Positions 16,839 to 25,837 of a stretch of 64,000 nt of DNA are shown one piece after another. Position numbers and translations under genes: made by a program. The stretch spans positions 62,001-126,000 of the forward strand of contig NZ_JXJU01000006.1 of NCBI RefSeq assembly GCF_002441655.1, in the 5' to 3' direction. The notes beneath the pieces were generated by a model. That model had not been told where the DNA came from and did not search any database. It was given only the letters and a program-made list of their open reading frames with translations. Every line of letters begins with the position of its first letter. Within the stretch, counting starts at the first letter, position 1. The DNA is from Lactococcus fujiensis JCM 16395 (GTDB taxonomy: Bacteria > Bacillota > Bacilli > Lactobacillales > Streptococcaceae).

Positions 16839-16849
16839 CCTGATCAATA
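16839..16849. repeat. attR-like direct repeat
   Basis: CCTGATCAATA, identical to the end of rnjA at 9741-9751, followed by A to give the stop TAA expected of the uninterrupted gene. Confidence 0.8.
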
Positions 16850-16856
16850 AAAAAAA

Positions 16857-16886
16857 TACGAATCTTATAATGATTCGTTTTTTTTA
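16857..16886. terminator. Probable native rnjA terminator, shared with add
   Basis: ACGAATC (16858-16864), loop TTATAAT, GATTCGT (16872-16878), T-run on the plus strand and A-run on the other side. It starts 8 nt after the right boundary repeat. Confidence 0.82.
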
Positions 16887-16902
16887 ACAAAATTTTCATT
16901 AA

Positions 16903-17934
16903 TTAAAGTTTAATCAACTTGTATTCGTCAGAAATGACTTGATGTAGCGTTAGTTTCTCGTCAGCGCTGATAAAAGCACCATCCGCAGCATAATGATTGA
17001 TTTGTTCAAAATCATCAAGAGTAAAATCATACCAATCCGCAATTTTCTGGTATTCTTTCTGAAGCGTCGTATTCGACACCGTTCGATTGTCCGTATTTAA
17101 CGTCACATGAACACCAGCATCAAATAATTTCTTAAATGGATACTCTGCCAATTTTTGTACGGCTTTTGTTTGGAAATTACTTGTAGGTGCCATTTCCAAA
17201 ACAATTTCATCAGCAATCAGTTTTTACAATTCAGATTCAGAAAAATCTTTAGCACAGACACCGTGACCAATCCGTTGTGCACCTAACCGAATAGCATCTT
17301 TAATATTTTGTGCACAGTGGGGGCACTCGCCAGCGTGCAGGGTCAATCTTAGGCCATTTCCTTTAGCAGAGTTAAGGAGAGACTCAAAGGACTTAATAGG
17401 ATAATTTAATTCGTCACCAGCTAAATCAAAGCCAACTAAGTGCTCATTAATCACTCGGTCAAAAAGCGCTGGAAGTTTTTCGAGCTGATTCAATTTCTCT
17501 TGTTTTAATCCACAAATAAGCAAATTTATTTTTAAGTCGAAACTTTCTTCAGCTCTTTCACATCCAGCTAGTACGGCTTCAATTGCTTCTTCCAAACTAA
17601 GATTTTTTTGGAGATGTTGCATTGGTGCAAAGCGAATTTCAATGTATTTTACATTGTCCATTGAAGCTTGTTGAGCAACATCAAATGCAGCTATTTCCAG
17701 ATTTTGATAGGTTTGTAACAGGGGTAAGACAAAATCAAAACGATTTAAATATTCTAGTAATGTTTTTGTTGTTGTGGGTGCTTGAGCCCGTCTTAAAATT
17801 TCATTATCCTGTAATGGGATCCAAACGTTATCATTTTTAGCACATTGTTTAATACAATTTAAACTTAACGAACCGTCTAAATGACAGTGAAGTTCAATTT
17901 TAGGCATTTGAGCAATAATTTCTGACCGTAACAC
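16903..17934 (-). pseudogene. add: Adenosine deaminase with one internal TAA
   Basis: Purine salvage enzyme (adenosine to inosine), 344 codons. First part: ELHCHLDGSLS (metal His pair), the LTLHAGECPHC strand (metal His and catalytic Glu) and RIGHGV. TAA at 17224-17226 follows FSESEL; the same frame continues KLIADEIVLEMAPTSN (the family's CPTSN-like segment), then TLNTDNRTVSNTTL with the metal-binding Asp. The stop removes that Asp, so the truncated product should be inactive. One C-to-T change in CAA would explain it. A second adenosine-deaminase-like gene at 61216 may or may not compensate. Confidence 0.92.
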
Positions 17935-18022
17935 AATAAATCTCCTTGTAACAAAATTTTCGAGTCCATCAACTCAATTCTAAAAAGTATTTTCACTATG
18001 ATAAACTAATTAGAGCAAAAAT

Positions 18023-18053
18023 GCAAAAAAGAACATCACAGATGTTCTTTTTT
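18023..18053. terminator. Terminator overlapping the end of the SprT-like gene
   Basis: AAAGAACATC, loop ACA, GATGTTCTTT with T-run/A-run on both sides; the last codons of the SprT-like gene lie in the stem. Confidence 0.8.
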
Positions 18054-18497
18054 ATTTTGCAGAATCAATTTTCCACCACATTTTCCACAACGGTATTTAC
18101 TTATCTTTATTTTTCTTTGACGATAAAAAAGTAATCCACAGTTTTCACATTGATATGTGAACTTTGGATTGGTAATCGTCGGGGCATAGCGTGAACCACC
18201 GACTTTTTTCAAAGTAGCTTTAAAATCAGCATCCTGGTGACGATATCCCCTGTGTTGCATAAAAAGATGATAGTGGGTCAATTCATGCAAAACGATTCGT
18301 TCAAATTCTGGTAATTCGGCCATTCTGGGATTAAAATCTAAGTGACCATCTTTTGGGAAAAAACGACCTCCAGTTGATATCAACCGATAATTCCAGTAGG
18401 CTTGATGTAAAAATGGTCTTTGGAATTTATCTAATGAAATTTGCCGAACCCTCATTGTGAGCAACTCATTTGTTAATTGATTTTCTTTATCCATCAT
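18036..18497 (-). CDS. SprT-like zinc metalloprotease-domain protein
   Basis: 153 residues, SprT family. Zinc motif HELTHYHLF at about residues 65-73 (HExxH) and a C-terminal zinc ribbon CENCG...CGKCG (two Cys pairs). Family members act on DNA-protein crosslinks or are uncharacterised; in lactic acid bacteria they are usually annotated YdjP/SprT-like. It lies 26 nt after tex on the same strand and is probably co-transcribed with it. Confidence 0.9.
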   Translation of the reverse strand: MMDKENQLTNELLTMRVRQISLDKFQRPFLHQAYWNYRLISTGGRFFPKDGHLDFNPRMAELPEFERIVLHELTHYHLFMQHRGYRHQDADFKATLKKVGGSRYAPTITNPKFTYQCENCGLLFYRQRKIKISKYRCGKCGGKLILQNKKEHL

Positions 18498-18523
18498 TTT
18501 TTAGTTATCCACAGCAGCTAAGC

Positions 18524-20635
18524 TTATTTCTCGCGCGGGTTGACAAGAGTCAAATTAATTTTTCCTCGTTGCAAGTCGACAGATTTAACCCAAGTTGTAA
18601 CAATTTCGCCAACTGAAACAAATTCGTAGGGTGTTTTGACAAAAGATTTACTCATGTCCGATACATGAATGAGGCCATCATGTTTGACACCCACATCAAC
18701 AAATGCTCCAAAGTCCACTACATTGCGGACAACCCCTTCAAGCTCTTGACCAATTCGCAAGTCTTTTTCAGATAAAACATCTTGGCGAAGAATTGGAGTA
18801 TCAAAACTATCACGTAAATCACGACCCGGTTTTTTTAAATCATCAATAATATCTTTTAATGTTTCTTCACCCACATTAAGTTTGTGTGCCATTGCTAAAA
18901 CATCAACAGTAGATAAGTGATCCACGCCACCTACTTCCTCTAAAAGTGCTTTGGCAACTGGATACGACTCAGGGTGAACCCCAGTGTTATCAAGGAAATT
19001 TTTACCTTCTGGAATACGTAAGAATCCAGCAGCTTGTTCAAATGCTTTTGCTCCTAGTCGTGGAACTTTTTTTAATTCGCTGCGTGTCTTTAAGGCACCA
19101 TTTTCTTCACGATATGCAACCACATTTTGAGCTAAACTCTTATTCAATCCTGCAACGTGTGCGAGAAGAGACGGGCTAGCTGTATTGACGTTTACTCCAA
19201 CTTGGTTAACAACTGTTTCAACAACGAAGTCAAGATTTGCACTTAATTTTTTCTCAGCGACATCGTGTTGGTATTGTCCCACGCCGATAGCTTTTGGTTC
19301 AATCTTAACTAATTCAGCGAGCGGATCTTGTAAACGACGGGCGATCGAGATAGCCGAACGTTTTTCAACTGTTAAATCAGGGAACTCTTCCCTTGCTAAT
19401 TCACTAGCAGAGTAGACTGACGCTCCTGCTTCACTTACGATAACATAAAAGACATCCGTGAATTGATTAGTTTTCAAAACATCTGAAACAAATGCCTCTG
19501 ATTCGCGGCTTGCAGTCCCATTTCCAATCGCAATCATATTGACACCAAAAGTCTCTATGAGACCAGCCAAGTCTTTTTTAGCTTGTTCAATTTGAATAGC
19601 CGATGCCGGTTTGACCGGATAAATCACTGTGGTTTTAAGTAATTTACCTGTCGCGTCAACGATGGCAATTTTAGCACCTGTTCTGAAAGCTGGGTCAAAG
19701 CCGAGAACAACACGTCCTTTAAGCGGTGCCACTAGGAGAAGATTTTTCAAATTTTCACCAAAAATTTCAATTGCTGAGTCTTCTGCTTTTTCAGTCAATT
19801 CCGTACGAATAGCACGTTCCATCGCAGGAATCATTTTTTTCTTCGCAGCGTCCCGAATGGCCGTTTGCATATAAGGATTTTGTTGTGCAGAAAAACGTGA
19901 GGCAAAAAAGCGTAGTATTTTTTCTTCATTATTTTCAAATTTTACCGTTAATATCCCCATTTTTTCACCTCGATTAAGCGCTAAAACGCGGTGATTAGGT
20001 AATTCAGAAATTTTTTCAGAGAAATCATAATACATATGAAATACTTGTTTTTCGTCTTCAGCTCCTGCTTTAAGACTACTTGTGATCGAGCTATTTGATT
20101 TGATTTCGCCTAATAGCCAACTCCGGAGAGGTGCCGCCTCAGCAATCATCTCAATCAGAATATCTAGCGCACCAGAAATGGCCTTGTCAGTAGTGGTGAA
20201 TGTTTCATTTATATAATTTACAGCTTGTTTTTCAATATCTTGAACATTTTTGACCATTTGATCAGCTAGAGGCATCAATCCATTTTCGCGAGCAATGGTG
20301 GCCTTTGTCCGCCGTTTTTCTTTATAAGGTAAATAGAGCTCTTCCACTTCCGATAGCTTTTCAGCAGCACTAATTTGTTTTTTGAGCCCTGCTGTTAATT
20401 TTCCTTGTTCTTCAATTTTCGATAGAACTGTGGTTTTACGGTCCGCAAGTTTAGTCAAACTCTCATTTTCATCAATGATTGCCTTAATTTGGACTTCGTC
20501 CAGTGAGCCCGTCATTTCTTTACGATAACGCGCTATGAATGGTACTGTATTCCCATCAGACGTAAGCTCAAGAACTTTTTCGACTTGTGAAACTTTGACT
20601 TTCAACAGGTCAGCAATTTTTTTACTATTTTCCAT
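18524..20635 (-). CDS. tex: Tex-family RNA-binding protein
   Basis: 703-residue cytosolic protein with the Tex order: N-terminal HTH/helical part (KVSQVEKVLELTSDGNTVPFIARYRKEMTG), YqgF RNase-H-like domain (VVLGFDPAFRTGAKIAIVDATG, about 320-340), helix-hairpin-helix region (NTASPSLLAHVAGL) and a C-terminal S1 domain (GVVRNVVDFGAFVDVGVKHDG). Tex proteins bind nucleic acid and affect transcription and stress tolerance. Full length. SD GAGAG before ATG 20635. Confidence 0.96.
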   Translation of the reverse strand: MENSKKIADLLKVKVSQVEKVLELTSDGNTVPFIARYRKEMTGSLDEVQIKAIIDENESLTKLADRKTTVLSKIEEQGKLTAGLKKQISAAEKLSEVEELYLPYKEKRRTKATIARENGLMPLADQMVKNVQDIEKQAVNYINETFTTTDKAISGALDILIEMIAEAAPLRSWLLGEIKSNSSITSSLKAGAEDEKQVFHMYYDFSEKISELPNHRVLALNRGEKMGILTVKFENNEEKILRFFASRFSAQQNPYMQTAIRDAAKKKMIPAMERAIRTELTEKAEDSAIEIFGENLKNLLLVAPLKGRVVLGFDPAFRTGAKIAIVDATGKLLKTTVIYPVKPASAIQIEQAKKDLAGLIETFGVNMIAIGNGTASRESEAFVSDVLKTNQFTDVFYVIVSEAGASVYSASELAREEFPDLTVEKRSAISIARRLQDPLAELVKIEPKAIGVGQYQHDVAEKKLSANLDFVVETVVNQVGVNVNTASPSLLAHVAGLNKSLAQNVVAYREENGALKTRSELKKVPRLGAKAFEQAAGFLRIPEGKNFLDNTGVHPESYPVAKALLEEVGGVDHLSTVDVLAMAHKLNVGEETLKDIIDDLKKPGRDLRDSFDTPILRQDVLSEKDLRIGQELEGVVRNVVDFGAFVDVGVKHDGLIHVSDMSKSFVKTPYEFVSVGEIVTTWVKSVDLQRGKINLTLVNPREK

Positions 20636-20757
20636 TAGAATCTCTCAATTTTATTTTTGATAAAAATATTTTATCATCATTACTTATTTTACCATTTTTT
20701 GACCAATAAAATCTTCAGGAACTAGGGAGGGTCAATTTGACAATGAATTTTAAACCA

Positions 20758-20797
20758 AGTAAAAACGCTCAAGCATTTGCCTAAGCGTTCTTTTGTC
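20758..20797 (-). terminator. Terminator of rpsD
   Basis: On the minus strand AACGCT ... AGCGTT with a nested inner stem and TTTTT tail. Confidence 0.72.
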
Positions 20798-20809
20798 AGT
20801 AATGACAGA

Positions 20810-21421
20810 TTACATCATTTTGTTGTAGAATTCTACGATAAGTGCTTCGTTGATTTCTGGGTTGATTTCGTCGCGTTCTGGAAGACGAACGAGTGAACCT
20901 TCAAGTTTGTCAGCATCAAATGATACAAAGTTTGCGCGTCCTTTAGTAGCTTCAACAGCTTCAAGAATTGCAGGAACTTTGATAGATTTTTCGCGAACTG
21001 AAATCACTTGACCTGGTTGGATACGTGCTGATGGGATATTGAGACGTTTTCCGTCAACAAGAATGTGACCGTGGTTTACGAATTGACGTGCTTGACGACG
21101 AGTCGTTGCAAGGCCAAGACGGTAAACAACGTTATCAAGGCGTTGTTCAAGCAAAGTCATAAAATTGAAACCAACAGTTCCTTCTTTAATTTTAGTAGCT
21201 TGTACGTACAAGTTACGGAATTGACGTTCAGAAAGTCCGTAAGAGAAACGGAGTTTTTGTTTTTCAGCCAATTGAAGACCGTATTCAGAAAGTTTTGAAC
21301 GGTTGTTTGGACCGTGTTGTCCTGGAACATAGTTACGACGAGCAAGTTCTTTACCAGAACCTGTAAGTGAAAGACCGTAGCGGCGTGATTGTTTCCATGA
21401 TGGACCAGTGTAACGTGACAT
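20810..21421 (-). CDS. rpsD: 30S ribosomal protein S4
   Basis: 203 residues, primary 16S rRNA binder and translational repressor. [25 protein letters not shown] at the start and the S4 RNA-binding fold ([21 protein letters not shown]) are unmistakable. SD AGGAGGACATTTTAA precedes ATG 21421. It has its own promoter and a long leader, consistent with autogenous control. Confidence 0.98.
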   Translation of the reverse strand: MSRYTGPSWKQSRRYGLSLTGSGKELARRNYVPGQHGPNNRSKLSEYGLQLAEKQKLRFSYGLSERQFRNLYVQATKIKEGTVGFNFMTLLEQRLDNVVYRLGLATTRRQARQFVNHGHILVDGKRLNIPSARIQPGQVISVREKSIKVPAILEAVEATKGRANFVSFDADKLEGSLVRLPERDEINPEINEALIVEFYNKMM

Positions 21422-21667
21422 TTAAAATGTCCTCCTCTATAATTTTTGAGGAATATTCGACAGCTTCAAGTTCGTGCATCGCGACTTCGCCTTACAGCTT
21501 TGGTTACTTTACTTTACCTTAAATTTCAAGGCTAAGCAAATGGGATTTTTGTACATTTGCTTACTCCCCTCAATACCAAAATAAAGCACGTAAAGCTCTC
21601 AGTCATTTGTGAGCCTTACTGTAAAACGCGATGTTGACGAGTTCTCTAGCTGACTGCTATATTCAAC
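21422..21667 (-). promoter_or_regulatory. Long structured 5' leader of rpsD (S4 leader candidate)
   Basis: About 245 nt between the predicted start near 21667 and the ATG, with no ORF. It contains several hairpins, including AGCAAATG / CATTTGCT near 21535-21565. S4 of Firmicutes binds such leaders to repress its own translation. I have not verified the consensus fold. Confidence 0.55.
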
Positions 21668-21673
21668 CTTATC

Positions 21674-21702
21674 ATTTTATCAAAAAAGACGACTTTCGTC
21701 AA
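21674..21702 (-). promoter_or_regulatory. rpsD promoter
   Basis: TTGACG (21697-21702), 17-nt spacer, TAAAAT (21674-21679) with TG extension on the minus strand. Confidence 0.78.
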
Positions 21703-21717
21703 GTTAAATCTATTTCT

Positions 21718-22857
21718 TTATTTGATAGCAAGAAGGCGAGCGATGTTTTCACTTGTTCGTTCAACGTTAATTGCACCTTCTTTCATCGCCATTTCCAAGT
21801 CATTAGCCTTTGATTGAATCCCAAAAATTGCCGTCATGCCTTCGTCATAAAGAACATCAACCCCTTTTCCAATATAACCTGCCATCGCTATGCAAGGTTT
21901 ACCATATTTCTGAGCGATTTTAGAAACACCATAGGGTGCCTTTCCAAATTTTGTTTGAAAGTCCATCCCTCCTTCACCTGTGAGGACATAATCAGAAGCG
22001 GCAATCTTTTGTTCCAAATCAATGGCATCAGTAACAATGTCAATTCCACGTTTCATCTTTGCATTCGTAAAAGCAAGTAATCCTGCACCAAGTCCACCTG
22101 CAGCACCAGCACCTTCGATATTCCTGACATTTTTACCGAGGTCACGTAAAACAAGATCAGCAAAGTGACTTAAATTTTGATCCAACTGCTTAACCATTTC
22201 ATCAGTAGCGCCTTTTTGTGGCCCGAACACGACAGACGCACCATTTTCCCCACATAATGGGTTTGTAACATCACTCGCAATTAAAATTTTCACTTTTTGA
22301 ACGCGTTGATCAAACTGACTCATGTCTATATGATCAACCTGCCCTAAAGCACCTCCACCGAATGGAATATTCTTTCCTTTTGCATCCAGAAAACGAGCAC
22401 CTAAAGCGCGAGCCATTCCTGAACCGCCATCGTTTGTCGCTGAGCCTCCAATTCCCAAAATAATTTTTTCTACACCCTGATCCAATGCGGCACTAATGAG
22501 TTCTCCTGTACCAAAAGTAGAAGTTATCATTGGGTTTCGAAATTCTTTCGAAATTAACTCGATTCCACTCGCTTTCGCCATCTCAATGACTGCCGTTTTG
22601 GAACTACCTAGTAAGCCAATATAAGTCTCTATCCTCTGACTTTCAAGTGGTCCTCTAATTGTCACTTTTATTTTTTGTCCAGCTGTTGCATTAACAAGTG
22701 AATCAGTCGTCCCCTCGCCACCATCTGCCATCGGAGCAGAAACAATTTCAGCATCTGGAAAGACCTTTAATATTCCACGTGTCATGGCCTGACAAACTTC
22801 ATTAGCAGACATACTTTCTTTAAATGAATCTGGTGCCAAAACAAATTTTTTTACCAT
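21718..22857 (-). CDS. Glycerate kinase (GarK/GlxK family)
   Basis: ATP-dependent glycerate phosphorylation. 379 residues, normal for type-1 glycerate kinase. APDSFKESMSANEV at the start, PMADGGEGTTDSL, GGSATNDGGSGMARALG and TGEGGMDFQT are family motifs. SD GGAAGGAGAAGAA before ATG 22857. It is a single gene between the tRNA-Pro terminator and the rpsD promoter. Physiological carbon source unknown. Confidence 0.93.
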   Translation of the reverse strand: MVKKFVLAPDSFKESMSANEVCQAMTRGILKVFPDAEIVSAPMADGGEGTTDSLVNATAGQKIKVTIRGPLESQRIETYIGLLGSSKTAVIEMAKASGIELISKEFRNPMITSTFGTGELISAALDQGVEKIILGIGGSATNDGGSGMARALGARFLDAKGKNIPFGGGALGQVDHIDMSQFDQRVQKVKILIASDVTNPLCGENGASVVFGPQKGATDEMVKQLDQNLSHFADLVLRDLGKNVRNIEGAGAAGGLGAGLLAFTNAKMKRGIDIVTDAIDLEQKIAASDYVLTGEGGMDFQTKFGKAPYGVSKIAQKYGKPCIAMAGYIGKGVDVLYDEGMTAIFGIQSKANDLEMAMKEGAINVERTSENIARLLAIK

Positions 22858-22969
22858 TTCTTCTCCTTCCTAAACATTACTCAATGATTTTCTTCAACTT
22901 TATTTTATGATAATCCCAGATTTTTATCAACAGGGTTTCACAGAGAAAATCAGTGCAAAACAAAGCAAA

Positions 22970-22999
22970 AAAAAAGCTCCTTTTCAGGAACTTTTCTAA
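22970..22999 (-). terminator. Terminator of the tRNA-Arg/tRNA-Pro transcript
   Basis: AAGTTCCT, loop GAAA, AGGAGCTT, then T9 on the minus strand. Confidence 0.82.
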
Positions 23000-23001
23000 T
23001 A

Positions 23002-23075
23002 TCGGGAAGACAGGATTCGAACCTGCGACACCTTGGTCCCAAACCAAGTACTCTACCAAGCTGAGCTACTTCCCG
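23002..23075 (-). tRNA. tRNA-Pro (anticodon TGG)
   Basis: 74-nt cloverleaf on the minus strand: acceptor CGGGAAG/CTTCCCG, anticodon loop TTTGGGA with TGG, T-loop TTCGAAT. CCA not encoded. Confidence 0.96.
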
Positions 23076-23113
23076 TAGCTCAATAAAAAAATGACTAACG
23101 CCAGTCTTTATGA

Positions 23114-23187
23114 TGCAAGCAGTAGGATTCGAACCTACAACCGTCTGATTCGTAGTCAGATACTCTATCCAGTTGAGCCATGCCTGC
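23114..23187 (-). tRNA. tRNA-Arg (anticodon ACG)
   Basis: 74-nt cloverleaf on the minus strand: acceptor GCAGGCA with TGCTTGC, anticodon loop CTACGAA with ACG (read as ICG after deamination), T-loop TTCGAAT. First gene of a two-tRNA transcript. Confidence 0.95.
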
Positions 23188-23213
23188 AATGTTTTATTTC
23201 AAACGACTTAATT

Positions 23214-23242
23214 ATTATATCAAACACTTAGATAAATTGCAA
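23214..23242 (-). promoter_or_regulatory. Promoter of tRNA-Arg/Pro
   Basis: Minus strand TTGCAA (23237-23242), 17-nt spacer, TATAAT (23214-23219). Confidence 0.78.
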
Positions 23243-23274
23243 GAACGAGATACGAAAAATGAAAAAGAACTGAA

Positions 23275-24408
23275 TCAATGTTCAGTTCCTCCTTTCATTT
23301 CTAGGAATTTTGAAATATTTTCGACAGCAAATTTTAATGCACCCTCATTTGGGTTCATTTGATTTGAATGCAGAGCTGCCGGACTATCAATACCAAGCCA
23401 GAACATGACGCCAGATATTTTAGAAAGTAAATAGCCAAAATCCTCGCCAGTCATAGCTGGATCAATATTAATTAAGTTAACATCAGGTAATTTTTCAAAG
23501 AAATCCATCAGTTCATCAGCTAATTGAGGATTATTTTCGACTGGTAAATAGCCCCCTTGGATGATTTTTAAATCAAGTTCAACATTGAATGATTTGCCAA
23601 TTCCCTCAGCAATTTCAATCACACGTTTTTTGGTGAATTCTAAAACATCGAGTGTTAAAGCACGAATTGTACCATGAACGTAGGCCGTTTCTGCAATAAT
23701 ATTATTCGTTGTTCCAGCATGCATTTCCCCGAAAGTTACAACGGCTGAGCCAAGAGGATCTGTATTCCTCGATACAATCGTTTGAACTTGCGTAATGTAA
23801 TAAGCAGCAGCAACCAAAGCATCGTTTGCCTCATGTGGAAAGGCTGCATGTCCACTTTTCCCCTTGAATGTTAACTCTATCTCACAAGTCCCAGCAAACA
23901 ACGTATGATTATTGGTGGCAATGTCGCCAACTTTCAAGTCTGGACGGACATGGAGACCATAAAACTCATCTGGCTTCCATTCTCCAAAAGCATCTTCGTC
24001 ATACATTAATTTACCACCGGCTTCATTTTCTTCAGCAGGTTGAAAAAGGAAAAGCATATTTTCGTTTGGTTGATTGAGCGCAATTTTTTCAAGCAAGCCA
24101 AGTGCTACTGTCATATGAATATCATGACCACAGGCATGCATACAACCATTAGTAGAGGCAAAGGAAAGTCCTGTTTTTTCTTCCACTGGTAAAGCATCAA
24201 TATCTGTTCGCCAACCGATTGTTTTAACAGGCGCTTGACCATGCAGGTAAACTAAAATCCCAGTCCGCCATGTTTTTAACTCAATATAGTCTTTCCCATC
24301 AATAATCTCATGAATAATTTTGAGAAGGAAGCTTTGCGTCTTAAACTCTTGTAAACCAATTTCTGGAATCTGGTGAAGCTGCCGCCGAATTTCAACGAGA
24401 TTTAACAT
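23275..24408 (-). CDS. N-acetyldiaminopimelate deacetylase
   Basis: M20-family zinc amidohydrolase, 377 residues, which removes the acetyl group from N-acetyl-L,L-diaminopimelate in the acetylase branch of lysine/DAP synthesis. Metal motifs: [11 protein letters not shown] (about 89-99), [14 protein letters not shown] and the late TGEDFGY. It lies 11 nt after the tetrahydrodipicolinate acetyltransferase gene, which makes the pathway assignment stronger than a general hippurate-hydrolase call. SD AAAGGAG. Confidence 0.92.
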   Translation of the reverse strand: MLNLVEIRRQLHQIPEIGLQEFKTQSFLLKIIHEIIDGKDYIELKTWRTGILVYLHGQAPVKTIGWRTDIDALPVEEKTGLSFASTNGCMHACGHDIHMTVALGLLEKIALNQPNENMLFLFQPAEENEAGGKLMYDEDAFGEWKPDEFYGLHVRPDLKVGDIATNNHTLFAGTCEIELTFKGKSGHAAFPHEANDALVAAAYYITQVQTIVSRNTDPLGSAVVTFGEMHAGTTNNIIAETAYVHGTIRALTLDVLEFTKKRVIEIAEGIGKSFNVELDLKIIQGGYLPVENNPQLADELMDFFEKLPDVNLINIDPAMTGEDFGYLLSKISGVMFWLGIDSPAALHSNQMNPNEGALKFAVENISKFLEMKGGTEH

Positions 24409-24419
24409 AGATTCTCCTT

Positions 24420-25148
24420 TTATAAATTTCTTAATGCATCTTCTAGTGCCGTTTTTTGTTGTGTTTTTTCATCTATTTTTTTGATGATTCTTGCTGGTAC
24501 GCCTGCAACAACTACATTTTCAGGTACATCTTGGGTGACAATGGCTCCAGCGGCCACGACAGAACCAGCTCCAACTTGTACGCCTTCAATGACAACCGCA
24601 TTGGCACCTACTAAGACGTTATCTCCAATCCGAACTGGTTCAGCACTTGCTGGCTCAATAACACCCGCTAGTACAGCTCCTGCTCCTATATGAGCGTGTT
24701 TGCCAACAGTTGCGCGGCCTCCGAGGACAGCACCCATATCAATCATGGTTCCTTCTCCAATTTCAGCGCCAATATTGATTATTGCTCCCATCATAACCAC
24801 TGCTCCATCCCCAATTTCAACTTGGTCTCGAATGATTGCACCGGGTTCAATTCGAGCATTGAGGTGACGTGTATCAAGCATTGGCACAGCTGAATTTCTA
24901 CCATCAAATTCGACAATATAATCTTGATTTTCTGTCAGCTCTGACAAAAGTGGTTCAATTTTTACCCAGTCACCGGCTAAAGTTCCGTAATGATGAGTTT
25001 GATTTGCAGCTCCTGTTTCAATATTAAAGACATCATTTGGGACAGTTCCATTAAGATGACCTTTATAAGTTACCTTGACGTTCGTTTTCTTTTCAGCATT
25101 TCCGATAAAAGTAATAATTTCTTGAGCCGTTAATTTTTGTGCATCCAT
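24420..25148 (-). CDS. dapH: Tetrahydrodipicolinate N-acetyltransferase
   Basis: Acetyl-CoA-dependent enzyme of the acetylase lysine/DAP pathway. 242 residues: N-terminal alpha/beta part, then a left-handed parallel beta-helix with hexapeptide repeats ([22 protein letters not shown] and [22 protein letters not shown]). ATG 25148 behind GGAGAAAATTAA. Operon with the deacetylase directly downstream. Confidence 0.95.
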   Translation of the reverse strand: MDAQKLTAQEIITFIGNAEKKTNVKVTYKGHLNGTVPNDVFNIETGAANQTHHYGTLAGDWVKIEPLLSELTENQDYIVEFDGRNSAVPMLDTRHLNARIEPGAIIRDQVEIGDGAVVMMGAIINIGAEIGEGTMIDMGAVLGGRATVGKHAHIGAGAVLAGVIEPASAEPVRIGDNVLVGANAVVIEGVQVGAGSVVAAGAIVTQDVPENVVVAGVPARIIKKIDEKTQQKTALEDALRNL

Positions 25149-25188
25149 GATTTAATTTTCTCCTTATTCTGACAATTCTGATTAAAAA

Positions 25189-25211
25189 TTTTTGCGAGAA
25201 TCTCGCAAAAA
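25189..25211. terminator. Bidirectional terminator
   Basis: TTTTTGCGAG, loop AAT, CTCGCAAAAA: 10-bp perfect stem just after the in-frame end of the broken VOC-thioredoxin gene. Confidence 0.78.
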
Positions 25212-25213
25212 TG

Positions 25214-25828
25214 TTATTTTACAAATTCGGTTAATGTGCCTATTTTTTCATTATATTTAACAAATGAACCGTTTTTTTCAATCTTAACAAAGGTTGGAAC
25301 GAATGGTGCCTAATATTTTTCACGAAGCGAAGCTAATTCAGTATCAAAATCAGTGTACTCTGTGTCAATAAAATAAATTTTCTTATCCCAGATTTCTGGT
25401 AATTGGCGGGCAAAATAGCGCGTCCAGGGACAAGTCAACCGACCAAAGAGTAGATATTCTCCTTCAGTAAGCGTTGTCAACTGTTCATATTTACGAACAT
25501 AGTCAACATGTTTTATATTGTGGAAAAATTCGGCTCTTTTCTCACTCGTATAAGGTTGGCAAACCCAGTCTCCTATTATGATAACCGTATTTTCCTCAGG
25601 GGCGACAAATGAAAACATAAACTTGTCATTTGCCGTAGGCACAATTTCACTTGTGGCTAATCCCAATTCAATCACTTTATCACGCACCTCATCGATATAA
25701 GGAATCGTCATTGTAATCGTTTGGGGCCGAGTAATCACAGCTTCATTTAAAGCCACCTCTTCTTCAAGCCCTAATTCTTTCCAGAAAATCTCAGCATTAA
25801 CAAGACTATTGACATTCAATGTAATCAT
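25214..25828 (-). pseudogene. VOC-thioredoxin fusion gene with one internal TAG
   Basis: 205 codons. Residues 1-90 look like a glyoxalase/VOC unit (NAEIFWKELGLEEE, KFMFSFVAPEENTVIIIGDW); residues ~110-200 like a thioredoxin fold (YLLFGRLTCPWTRYFARQLPEIW, where the CxxC is CPWT, so the second Cys is missing). TAG at 25310-25312 follows LREKY; in-frame reading gives APFVPTFVKIEKNGSFVKYN, the cis-Pro and last strands of a thioredoxin fold, and ends in TAA at 25214. The region after the TAG is clearly part of the original protein. The thioredoxin half resembles bacteriocin-transport accessory proteins. Function unknown. Confidence 0.85.
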
Positions 25829-25837
25829 TTGTTCTCC

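Larger units (their letters stand above)
9741..16849. mobile_element. Integrated mobilisable/satellite element at the rnjA 3' end
   Basis: The region is bounded by the 11-bp direct repeat CCTGATCAATA, at 9741-9751 (end of rnjA) and 16839-16849. Contents from left: abiH, tyrosine integrase (broken), DUF3173/Xis-like protein, small ORF, Rep with HUH and P-loop domains (broken), origin-like region, three small minus-strand genes, a candidate small RNA, three operator-like repeats and an HTH regulator. The genes inside are more AT-rich than rnjA. Immediately right of the second repeat is a terminator that fits as the original rnjA terminator. No relaxase of the usual Mob families and no structural phage genes are present, so it resembles an IME or phage-satellite-like island. 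Confidence 0.85.

Noticed and set aside
9741-16849. Complete prophage
   Set aside because: No capsid, portal, terminase, tail, holin or lysin genes; only integration, replication, regulation and AbiH.
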